Assembly (NCBI RefSeq): GCF_022682495.2
Contig: NC_071393.1
Coordinates: 96,957,010-97,021,009 of the forward strand
Reading direction: 5' to 3'
DNA length: 64,000 nt
Origin: Desmodus rotundus
Lineage: Eukaryota > Chordata > Mammalia > Chiroptera > Phyllostomidae
Shown here: piece after piece, positions 1 to 12,400 of the stretch
How positions within the stretch are numbered: position 1 is the stretch's first letter
Layout: the number at the start of each line of letters is the position of its first letter
Notes under the pieces: model-generated
What the model was told of the DNA's origin: nothing
What the model saw: the letters and a program-made list of their open reading frames with translations, nothing else
Databases searched by the model: none
Translations under genes and position numbers: made by a program

Positions 1-2881
1 TCTTTAACGTGTATGAAAGATGATGGCAGATATCCTCTTGAGAGGAAGAGATCAAGAGAAAGAAAGGATAATCAATAGTGAACTGTGTCGTAATGCAGGA
101 TAGCTGGGAGGGACCTCTTTATTTTAATGGAAGAATAAAAGGACTGGATACTTATATATGATTGATACTGGAGAGATGAGCAAGTTCTGATCAGATGACT
201 TAGGTTTGTGAGGTAAGTCTGCCGAGAGTGAAAGAATAAACACGGGCTTGAAGGAGAGAAGACAGGTTGGAAAAGTAATCACAGAAAGGCTTGTACCCCT
301 GCATTACTCCCCCAAATCTTATTTATTATTAACTTACTTAAAAGCCAGTTATTTCATATATTAGTTCCAATAACTTTTTAGTTGATTTCTTGTTACTTCT
401 TGGTAGGTAGTTTTGATTTTGAGATGTATCATTATACAAATAATCCTAATACTTGGGCCATACTTTCTTGTTCTGGTTCTGTTGTGCTGGCTAGAACCTT
501 CAACACAATGTTAAATAATGTGCTAGTGGGTGTTTCTTCACTTGTTCCTTATGTTAATGAGGATACTACTAGTGTCACAACATTAAGGATTATAATAATT
601 ATTAATTTCTGGTAGAGCTTATTACATCAGTGATATGTTCCTATATTTCTCTGTTAGTAGATACCCTTGTGAGAAACAGATTTTGAATTGTATCATTTTT
701 TTTTGACATCTGCCAATGTCACATTTGTTTCCTTTGCCTAATTAATGTTGTTAGATTTTCTGAATCTTTTTTAATGTTACCCTTCTAGTATACCTTGGGT
801 TTCCCCTTTTTGACCCCTTTTTTGAAGGGGGTGTTGGAATGTTTGGGTTTTTTTTCTTTCTGTGTGAAAAGTATAGCCTGCCAAGGAAGTGTGGTAAACA
901 CAGGGGTTCACAGTGAACTGAGGACAAGGCTGAAACTGTGGGAGAGGAGGGAATGTGGTTGCTGATACACATGCAGCACTGGGGCAGGGGGGATACTCTT
1001 CCCATGGGAAGCCTTCCATCCCTCAGAAAAAAGACAGAATCTTAGTGGTATGAAGGTCTTCCAGGCAAGGTAAGATCTTTGTGTAGACTCCCCATCTACA
1101 TGTTAGAGACCTTTTTTTGAGGTAAGACATTGAAAGAAAATTACTCTTTTTTCAAAGCCCAAAAGACAATTTATTAGTTATTTCTCAATCACTAGTTTTC
1201 ATTCAACTTGTAAAGATACTCTATTGTAATGTCTTTTCCTACCTCAGGTAGTCACTGCATTTAGCGTTTCTTAACTGTTTATTGTACAGAAACTATTTAC
1301 ACATACTGGTATAAAAAGCACTTAATAAGTAGATTATATCTTAATTATGGAGAAAATTGCCTATGAACTTTGAGAGACAGTTTTGAAGACTTTCAAAGAA
1401 AGCATTTGACAAAAACATCTGTGTAATGCAATATATATCAATAGTTGGAGTTAGGTAGTACTTTGAAGAGTTACTGAGAACAATATAACAACTACCTAAA
1501 AGAGATACTTACCACTATTAACTTTTAGGGGTTTTGCTACTGAGTCTCTTTCATGTGATGTAAGATTTAGATCCATATTATCAGTACAAGTGGCATTTGT
1601 TAATACCAGATGTTCTTTTTGCTGTTGGTGCTGCTTTTGCTTTTTTTTCTTCTTCTTCTTGTTTGGTTACATGTTTCAACTAGAGTGAGCACGCCTTTTC
1701 ACTGAACTTGTAGTTATGGTTCTACTTGATCTTTCTTTAAAATTTTGTTTAAAGCCTTAGGGTAATTTCTAGTTCCGAACATTCAAGCTGTCAGTACATA
1801 ATTTCACAGTTTTAATTAGCATTTCTCTAGTTTCTGTCATACTGGAAACATTAATTAAATAAATAATAAAGGTGAATAAAATTTTCTGCCTAAAAGAAAC
1901 CTTTTAGTTTCATATTAGATTGATATGTTGTATGCTCTAAAATTTAGGCAAATATTAAGGTTACTTTTTCCTCATTAATTGTTAAATTTATAAATGAAAG
2001 TAAATTAGCTTTGGCACTTCATTTTTTAAAACTTGTGAACATGAACTCTAAATAAAAAGTTGACCTTTCAGAGGGTATTGTAGGATATTTTCTCTTGTCA
2101 GAAGAGGGGAAAGCATTTTTAAAACTGTGAAAGGAACTGAAAGTTGAAACGGACCTTGGACTAGGTTAAGAGAGTCAAAGCAATCAGGGCGTGTGGAGGC
2201 AAGAACTGTGGAGAGCTACACTGACCGTGGCTGTTAAGTCCATTCTCCTGGCATCTCTCCTCTTGGTTTCTAGTGCCAGCTTTATCACCAAGCAGATACA
2301 TGAGCATGAACAAATTACTTTTGGTGCCTCAGTTTCATCAACCCTTCACTTAGAAAAATGCTTATCCTACTGCTTTCTTGTAGGCCTTCTGTGAGGTTTA
2401 AACGAAGTAGATAGTCAGATAGTCTTACATTGAGTGCTTCAAAACTGTATGTAAGTATAAGGTAGAAGATGGCAGTAACTATTTTGTCTTCTGCTTCTTT
2501 CCAAATCTCTTAGTCTTCCTCTTGATTCCCATACCAAGTGGGAAGTGGGCCTTCTCATTTAGATCTCTCTTACCTTTCATAAGCCTCAGCCCTTTTTTCT
2601 TCCTCTTATTCAGTCACATACCCTTCACTCTGCCTTGACCTGTTGATTGTTTCCTTTGTCCTCCTTTCCTTCCTCAATCTCTGGTAGTCCCTCTGCTGGT
2701 AATGGGATTCATCTATTCATTTGCCAACCTAGCAGCTTCTCATTGAGAATCTTTAATATCCCCTCTGCTTGTTGTGACAATGGCCCAAGCAGGGTCTTTT
2801 CAAGAACTAGTTAAAGGCATAGAGATTAAATAAGTACAGGTTAGGAAGCCAATCTAACTTGTAATTTTTAAAATAACTACT

Positions 2882-2885
<4 letters not shown>

Positions 2886-2918
<33 letters not shown>
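2886..2918. repeat. (TA)n microsatellite
   Basis: About 16 uninterrupted TA units. Confidence 0.95.
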
Positions 2919-2921
<3 letters not shown>

Positions 2922-3034
2922 CACCCTCCTAATTACAGTTCATGATGACTTTGGCATCTTACTGGCATTGGTTTATATTTAGTTGTAATTGTGTTCTTTT
3001 ATATAAGTGCTTTAAATTGATTAGCTTTGAGCAT

Positions 3035-3265
3035 AGGTAGTTAGGTAATATAGAAGCCTGAGAGACCTGGCTTTATCACTTAAAAGCTGCAAAATTAGGG
3101 CAAGTTCTTTTACTTCTCTACATTCTATGCTTTGCTTTCCTCATCCACCAAAGTAGGTTTCTGACCACCTCAGCAGCTTTTTGGTTAGGATTAAATGAAT
3201 TACTGTTCGTGAAAACACCTAAGATAGTGTTTGGCATACAGTTGGTGGTTTAACAAGTATTAGTT
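3035..3265 (+). mobile_element. MIR SINE
   Basis: TTTATCACTTAAAAGCTGCA, TTTGCTTTCCTCATCCACCA and GTGTTTGGCATACAG follow the MIR consensus order. Confidence 0.6.
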
Positions 3266-3346
3266 TTCTTTCCCTATTGCTGTGGGATTAAATTAGATAC
3301 ACTGTTTACTTACATATGTTGTTTGTTTTCTGCATTTTTTTTCCAG

Positions 3347-3452
3347 AACTATTCCATGGCAGTATATCTTGTAAAACAGTTGTCCTCAACAGTTCTTCTT
3401 CAGAGGTTACGAGCAAAGGGAATAAGGAATCCGGATCATTCTAGAGCTTTAA
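3347..3452 (+). CDS. PIAS1: PIAS1 coding exon (probably exon 7)
   Basis: A pyrimidine-rich acceptor ending TTTTTTTTCCAG precedes it and a GTACGT donor follows. It encodes 35 codons, NYSMAVYLV...DHSRAL, plus the first base of an Ile codon. This is the C-terminal part of the PINIT region, which contributes to substrate choice and nuclear retention in this family. The previous exon is not in the window, so about 3.3 kb of intron lies to its left. Confidence 0.96.
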
Positions 3453-6400
3453 GTACGTATGATAAACTTATATTTCATTTGTGTAGTTAAACTGTTTTGG
3501 TAAAGGTTAGAGTAGTATTTTCTAAACTAAAGAAGTTTTAGGTTTTTTTTTTCTATTAGAGCTTATCACAGAGGACTGAAAACCTTGTTTCAAGCTAGAG
3601 TAAATCGAGACTTGAGTAATTCAGTATCTTTGTCATGACCTATATTTTATAATCTGTACTTTACTGATCTTGAAATCAACTTTGTAAAGTCAGTACATGA
3701 ACATGGAGCAATATTTTACTAAAACCTCATAAAGTAAATGTTTAAGCAATTCTAGGGGATAGGAAGGAAATCTTTGCATATATATGTCATGAGAATTACT
3801 TTACATTTAAGATTATCCAGGAAAAATGTGCAGGGGTATATGGTGACTGCACTAACAAAGCGAAAAGAGAGCTGGAGCGGTGGGGTAGTAATGAAGTAGG
3901 TTCTGCTGTTAATTACTTACGTGGCCTTGCATAAGTCACTGTACTCCTGTGAGTCTCCTATTCCTCATCTCTACCTAGGTTTGTACCACATGGTTTGTAA
4001 AAACCCTCCATAGTCTGGGCTCATAGGTATTAATAACTAGGTGGTTCATTTTGTCATGTCGAGTGAGATGGAGTAGTAAGGTCTGCAGATTTACTCTCCT
4101 GGCCTCAGTTTTTGAGAGTTAAGGCCAGAATTTGTCAGCCTTTCTAAAGAGGTGGACTGAGGTCTTCTTTTATTCTTTTCTTTGTGAGAGATAGATTTTT
4201 CATGGATGGATTTAGGAATGGGGCTGGCTGCTTAGGGAATAAAACTTCTACAGATAGGAGTTAGATAGCTGCCCTTTAAGGATCCTGGATGGGAACTGAT
4301 TAATGAAGCCCACTGTCAGATTTGTAGCTAGGAACAATGTGGTGTAAAAAAGTATATAGTAACGCCAATCGTCCTCTCATTTCCTTTTGTGACATAGTTT
4401 TTGTCATTTTTTATAACCTGTTTCTATGCCAGCGTAAAAGATCTCCTACTTCTGAATATCTGTATATCCACAGTAGTTCATTGAAGGATTTTTCTGTATT
4501 AAAGTGGCTTTTTAAAAAGGCAAATAATCCTGAGTCAGGAGGCACACATTTTTGGCTGACTCGGTAGGCATTCGTCGACAGTGGAAAGCTAGAATGACAG
4601 CAATGGCTGGGGGTCTAGGGAGTGGAAGCACCATTTGGCAGGGACAAGCAGATAATGAGGGATCCTGAAAATAAGAGAAGGATCCGACATCTGTTTTGAA
4701 GGAGAGTGCAAGAGAAGAATTTTTTTTTCCACAATCAGCTGAAGTCCATTCCTGGTCATTCTACTGAGACTCTTTGCATTTGTCACATAGTGCTAGAATC
4801 TCATCTAGTTAGAAAGCATTCTGGAATTAGGTGAGCCTGTGTGGAAAAAAGGTAATACCAAGAAATAAGGCAGATGAAGGTGTTATACTTAACAATGATA
4901 ATACTAATGCAAGCTGTCTTTGCACAAGCTCTTAACTCTTTCCCACTTGTAGCCGTACCATCATCTGGAGGGAAAGTGGGGAGGTGAGCCTAGAATTACT
5001 CTATTTCCTGGAAGTAACCACTGTTAGCCACTATTAAGCAACAAAAGCTGCGTAATTCAAAAGCTATTGACTTCATCTCTGAATCAGTGCTGGAGGTGAA
5101 GGGTGCTTGCAGATTGGGTAGGATTTTTTGGCAGTTAATATCTTACTGGCTTCAGGAACCAAAAATACATTAATTTGGATCCCACCAATAAGACATTTGC
5201 TGTGTTTAACTAAAGAACAGATTGTTTGCCTTTATGCTATCTGTAAAGAAATAACTTTCCTAACATATCAACTGTGCAATTAAAAGATTACGTAAAACAA
5301 CTTGACAGAAGAAAATGTTGGCAGGTTTCTCAGATATTTTTGAAGAATCAAATTAACTATAAATATGAGTCACTCATCAATAAAGTCTACTGGCAAAGTT
5401 TTAGTAGTCAAATCAGGCAGTATTATGTTCTTGAAAGAATAAAGTTGATAGTATTTAGACTTTGTCCAGAGAAATTCATCCTTTGATTCATTTGATTAAG
5501 TAGATTTTTATATTGTGGTTTCCACATTTGTGTAGAGTTGTCCCCTCACAACTCTTACAGAAGCAGTCCTTTACTAATTCTTGGCCAAGGTCCTGTTTCT
5601 TCTCCCTCTTCTTTTAAGCAGTCACTTTACAACTTGGCCAGACTTGCTGCAAACACTGTCCTCCTCTCTTGGCACACTGTCAGTGCAGGAACTTCGGGGC
5701 TACAAGATGCGAATTCTCTAAACTGTCCATTTCTTTCTTAGTCTTAGTGCCACCATAAGTGCTTCTCAGTGCACCTGCACCTGTGCCCTTCCTTACTTTA
5801 TTTTCTTCAGTCTCGGGAGGAAATATTCCTTCTCCTGCTTAATCTTTTATTCATTTATTCTTTTCACTCAAGAAATTATACTAAGAGTCTACTATGTTCC
5901 AGGCACAGGAGAACGTAGCATTAAACAAGACACACACAGCCTCGCATCCCCCAGAAGTTTGTAGTCTGGTGGGACAGGCAGAACTAAATGATTGCACAGG
6001 TCATTAATGAATTCTAGTTGTGACATGAGCCTTAAAGAAACAAGACAGGCAATTCTAGAGGTAACCACAGGAGAACATAGTCCTCTCTGGTGCTGTGATG
6101 TTTAATACACGATTGTAAGGATGAAGAGCAATTAAGCCCAAAGATGGATGGGGGATGTGTCAAGAGACAAGACCAATGGAGCCGGAGTGGAGAGAACAAA
6201 AGAAGAGAGTGGCCAGAGAGATGGCCACAGGGTGAAGTCACATAGGCAGTAGAGAGATTTTTAAGCAGGGTGACATGATCAGATTTGAGCAATAGAAAGG
6301 TCACGAACTACTGAATTGAAGGTGGCGGGGTCAGGGGGGTAGCGGGGAGGCTGATGTAGTGATGGTAGTTTGGAACATAGTATAGAGATAACAGATAATG

Positions 6401-9400
6401 GTATCTTGAACTAAGGTAATGGTGATGGAAGTAGAGAAAAATGGACAATTTGAGAAGTGTTGAAGGGTGGAAATTGTGGTGGATTACATGTGGGGAGTGA
6501 AGAAAAAAGGAGAGGTGAAGGTGTTCTGGGCTTTGGAAGCACCAGGTTACATGGTAGTGCCATTTACTGAAATGGAAAACAGTATTGCAATGACCAGGTT
6601 GCAGGGAAAAGATCAGAGTGCATTGTCGGACTTTTGGTATTTGATCTAAGAGATACCCAGAAGATGATGCTCAGAAACAGTATTAAGAGACCTGGCTCCA
6701 TATTACTGCATTGTGTCCTGTATTTTCATTTCCCTCTCTACAGGGTCTTTTTGACAACCTTCCCTGTCAAGTTCTTTTCATCCTTTAAAAAAAAATAGAA
6801 AAGCAAATTATTCTTGAGGTAAAGCTCTGTGTTCCTCCTATTGTTCTCATCCTAGTTTCTTGAAAGAGTAGTCTATACTTATTCCTCATTGCATCCCATT
6901 GTGATCTCTTAACTCCTAGCCTTCCACTGAAACTGCTCTCACAGATGTCACAAAGCAACAATCTGATTGCCAAGTTGAATGTTTATCTTTTCAGTTTTCA
7001 TGTTCGATTTTTTTTCATTTGTGTGTTTCATATCATCCACTTTCTGCTTGAAATTCTCTTCTCTGTTACTTCTCAATACTTGCCTTCAATGGATTCTCTT
7101 AAGGGAAGCATGCTAAATGTTTTCCCAGGGGTTTCATCCTTGGTCCACTTTTGTACATTCTTTCCCTAGAGGTAATCACATCCAGTCTTGTGGTTTAAAC
7201 TAGCACCAACTCCCACATAGATATCTTCACCCCAGACCTTCCCCTGAATTTCAAATAGAAATGTGTAGCTAACTGCCTTCATTGAAACATTCTGTTGGTT
7301 CCTCAAATGCAAGTATTTAAAACTGAACTCACCAAGTTCTATCAAACTTATACCCTAAGTATTTCTCAAATCTGCCTTTTCTCTCTCCCTGCTATCACTG
7401 TTCTTGTTTAGTTCTCATATCCTGCTTTTATTTTAAAAACTTGTTCTTAAATAACATATTCCTCTCCTTTCTTGGCTCCTCTTCGCATCTCTTCTGGTAG
7501 TAACCCAAGTGATTAACACAGATCTAATCATTTACCATTCCCTTTCAATCCATGTCTTCTCAACACCAATGGAATAAAAACTCCAACTTTGTTAGGATGA
7601 CATGTGCAGCTTTCCATGATGTGGCACGTGCTTATAGGCACATGCTTATTACTTTCCAGTGTCATCTGTATTCACTCTTCTTCTTAGATTTTATGTTTCA
7701 AAAATATTTTGAATTATTTTCTTTTTCCTCAGTGCTTTGCGAGTATTGTTCTCTATGCCTCAAAACTTCTCTGTTGCCTCCTTTGCCTAACTCTAGTTAT
7801 TTTTAGGTGTCACATTCTGCACAAGATATATCAGAACCCCCTACTGTAGATGAGTTGCCTTCTAGCTGGTTTCCTGAACATACTTCCATTAGCATCTTTA
7901 CTCCCTACTGGACTGTGAGTTCCTTTGGGCAGGAATTTAATCTTATTTTTCTTTGTGTTCCTAGTGCTTAGCACAGTGCCTACCTAGCACATAGAAGATC
8001 CTCAGGTGTTTGTTGAAGTAAACTCTGAAAAGAGATCTAGAGTAAGACAACTGTAATCGAACAACAGTGAAATAATTTAGCAAAAGAGAGAGAGAGAGAG
8101 ATCTAGAATAAAATTCAGGTGTCTGTACCTCTGTTTCCTTGCCTATAAAATGAAATGTTGGACTCAGTATGTTCAGTTGTTTCCAGCCTATAAAGTAACC
8201 TAATATTCAGAAAGGATAAAAATTACCCTCAGAAAACAAACCTAGAGCAGCACTGGCTAATGGAACAGTCTGTGGTGCTGGAAGTGTTCTACATTTATAC
8301 TGTCCTGGGTGGTGGCCTCAGCAACGGTGGTTATTGAGCACTTGAAATGTGGTTAGTGCCCCTGAGGAACTCAATTTTAAATAAATTTAAATACAGCCAC
8401 ATGTGACTAGTAGCTAATTCTCATAGCCTGTGACAACAGAAATTTTTAAAAGATTACTTTTAGCCCTGGCTGGATGGCTCGGTTGAAGCATTGTCCCGTG
8501 CAATGTGCAGCTTTCATAGATACCTTCACCCCATTATAATGCTTTTGAAGTTCATTCGTGTAGTTTATTCCTCTTTATCATTGAGTAGTATTCCGTTTAT
8601 GTGCACCATAATTTGTCCACCTATTTATCGGTTGACTTACCTTTAGATTGTTTCCATTTTTACACTGGCATGAATAAAGCTGCTAAAACATTTACATTTT
8701 GAATATGGATATCCCAGTTTGTAGACACACATTTTCATGTCTCTCGGGAAAATATTTAGAACTGGGGTTTCTGGGTCACAGGATAAGTGTATGGAAAATA
8801 GACCAGCAGTGTCTATGAAGTGCATATGCTATTTTTGCACTCACGTCAGTGATGTGTGAGATTCAGAGTTGCTCCCATCCCATCCTTTGTGTTGTCAGAT
8901 TGCTGTGATTTTAGCCATTCTGATCAGTGTGTAGTAGTATCTCAATGTAGTTTTAGTTTGCATTTTCCTAATGATTAATGATGTTAAGCATTTGTTCATA
9001 TGCTTATTTGCCGTCTTTCCAGCTTCTTTGATGAAATGTCTGTTCAAATCTTTTCTTCATTTCTTGTTATAGTTTGTGCTTTTTAAGATAATATTGTGTA
9101 TTTTGCAAGGGAAGGTTAGAGGTTCATTTCTCCCCATAATGATATGTAATTGTTCCAACGACTTTGGTAAAAAAACTCTTTTCCTCCATTTAATTAGCTT
9201 GGCATCTTTGTCATAAACCAATTGACCATAAATGTATGAATCTACTTCTGGACTCTGTTATTTTCCATTGACTTATATATCTACCTTTTTGCCAATACCA
9301 TTCTCTTGGTTACTGTAGCTTGATAATAAGTCTTGGAATTAGTCCTCCAACTTTTTTCCCCCAGAATTGTGTTAACTAAGTCAGACAATAAAGTCCAGTA

Positions 9401-12400
9401 TACATATATAAAAAAACATAGTGACCAAATAGAGCTTATTCCAGTAATATTAGGTTAATACAACATTCTGAAATTAATCAACATAATTCACCCCAACAAA
9501 CTAAGAAAGAAAAAGATCATATGATCATCCATAGATGCAAGAAAGGTATTTGGTCAAATTCAGTATCCATTCACGATTAAACTCTCAGCAAAATAGAAAA
9601 AGAAAGGAACTGCCTCTGTGTAATAAAGGGTATTAATAAAATGCTGTTAGTTAATATCACAGGTAATGGTGGAAAAGTTGAATGCTTTGCCCCTAAGATT
9701 GGCAACAAGGCAATATCTGATCTTAATACTTCTGTTTAGCATTACCCTCCAGATTCTATCCAGCACAATAAGGCAAGAAAAAAAGAAGCATACAGATTAG
9801 AAGTGAATGAATAATTATTTTCTTTATTCGAAGACGACCTCATTGCCTATGTAGAAAAATATCCTAAAGAATCAACAAAAAGCTTCTAAAACTAATACAT
9901 GAATTTAGCAAGGTTGCAGAGTACCTGGTCAGTTTATAAAAATAAATTATATTTCTACTAGCAGTAAACAATTGGAAATTGAAATTCAAAAAACAAGAAT
10001 TTACTGTAACATCCAAAAGTAAGGAATACTTAGGGATATGTTGCACAAAATATGTATAAGATTTGTGTACTGAATACTACCAAATGTTGCTGAAATTAAA
10101 ATAAGACCTGAATAATATATAGATGTACCATGTTAATGGATCAGAACACTCAGTATCGTTATTGGAGAGATGTCACTTCTTTCCAAGTGATCTGTAGGTT
10201 ACATTCAATCCAATCAAGTAGGCAGTAAGATCTTTAAAAGTATCTTAACATGAAAAGATTGGCTCAGATGGTGTCTATAATGGCAAAGATGAAAGAGAAA
10301 GCTTTTTTGAAAACATAGAAATTGACAAGCTGATTCTAAAATAACTTTGGAGAATTATCCCACCTCTGGGAGAAAGTGAACACAAAAATCACGTTTTGTT
10401 TTAAGTAACAATACTTAATATTAATTAAGTATGATATTAGGTTATTTTAAAGCATTTTACATGGGTTAACTCATTTAATCCTTAAAACAGTACATGAGGG
10501 ACTATTATTCACATTTATAAGGTAATGGAACTTTGTGAGGCGCAAAGAAGTCGAATGATTTGACTAAGGGTGAATTCGAATCTAGGCTGGTTTTAGGTCC
10601 TGGCTTTACCACTACCTCAAGCCGCCTCTCCTGTTTCATTTTCTTTTTGAATTACTAATCACTCAACTTTGTTTTGCATAATGCCGATCTATGGTATTTC
10701 CTCATTAAGTGGAAGATGAAATAGACAAAATCCAGTCATTTACTATTCCCATTGCTATGTATGTGATGGGGTGCTGGAGCAAAAGAGTTGACTAAAATTG
10801 GGTCTAAAATAGGAAATGCATACTTCATGTAGTTTACATATGATGCCAGTTAGCATAAGTGACGTGACAACTGTATTTCCCAAACTAAAACCTAGGGATT
10901 TTATGCCGTTTTCAGCTGTGAGGCAGCCTATGAGTTACATAGTTTTAAAAATTTGGCATTTCCAGGCCACGAAATGACTTTAAACTACCCATTGGTGTCC
11001 CTCTTCCCCATTTGATTCAGTGAGAAATAAGTTAGAAAGCTCTGTTGATAGGTCTGATGTATATCTTAGTCGAGATCACTGATTTATGGAGACAGTTGAG
11101 TAGAATGTCCAAGATTTGGACCATTTCAAAAAATTTAGACTGTATGATCACTGTGTTTAATAAAGGCTGGATTTTTACAATTGATTTGAGAGAGACAGAG
11201 AGAGAAAGATGGATTTGTCTTTCCACTTATTTATGCATTCATTGATCGACTCTTGTATGTGCCCTGACTGGGGATCGAACCTGCCACCTGGGTATATTGG
11301 GATGACACTCTAACCAGCAGAGCCATCTTGCCAGGGAAGGCAGGAATCTTAATTCCCATAAATAGTTAGAGCACACAGACATTTACTCTGAAATCATTCT
11401 TCTTTGAGTATTTTGTCCCTCCCCATTTTCTTTACTATATGTTAACTACCTGAACACAGTTGTGCCACAACTCTGAAATTCTGTGATTGGGTGTGTACAT
11501 AGCCAATCTACGTGGGCTCCAGTTCCATATAAAGATTTTAAAATTATTGTGGAACACTTCTAAAGTTATTGGAATATTACATTTAGGCATTTCCAGTCTC
11601 ACTTTTATGTTGAAGTTTAATTGAAGTTCTAAGTTGTGGTTTTTAGAATAGATGCCTCAGGTTTCCAGATGAGAAGTATAAAGGTCCTTGTTATATTAGA
11701 CTAACAGAATGCAGTAAAGGTGAAATTACTAGTGACTTCTCTCTTAAGAACCATTGGAATTTTGAACTGACTTAGAGATTATCTAGTGTGGGTTCTTATT
11801 TTGCTAAAAGTAAAATTAAGCTCAGAGAGGAGGATGGATTTGCCCAAGCTAACATATTAGTTTATGGATAAATAAGTGTACAAATAATTATATGATGAAA
11901 AAGCAAGTGAACCATTTTTTTCATCATTTGAAATTTGAATTAATGTGTTTTGTTAATATTTTGTTATCTGAGCTTTGGAATAAATTTATAAATGTTTGTT
12001 TTATAGTTGCTATTTATTAATATCTTTTAAAATAATATTGGTCATAGTTTAAAAGAAAGGTTATGAAAGAAGAAGGTCCTGCCATAAATTGTATATGTCA
12101 GACTGCTGTAGAGGTTTCCTTTATGTTACTGCAATGCAGTTTTTGCTCCATGGATGAGAGACAGGAAACTTACAGGAAATGTAGACAGTCTATAGGTAGA
12201 CAGTGGTTTTCCTTCCTTTGTTCATTGTAGAAATTATAAACCATATAGTTTTTATCTTCCCATTCAGTTGATTGGAAAATAATTGAACAGATTTTTTTGA
12301 GTTCTATTTTTTAAGGTCCCTCATTTTAAGTTCTTTGTTCTTTTTCTTATATTGCATTAGTGATGTATCTTTTGTAAACTTTTCTATTTGTTTTCTCTCC

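Larger units (their letters stand above)
1..3346 (+). other. PIAS1 intron (probably intron 6, right part)
   Basis: AT-rich intron with no coding evidence. It holds MIR-like fragments near 2290-2420 and 3035-3265 and a (TA)n tract at 2886-2918. Positions 1-2280 contain nothing I can identify. Confidence 0.7.
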
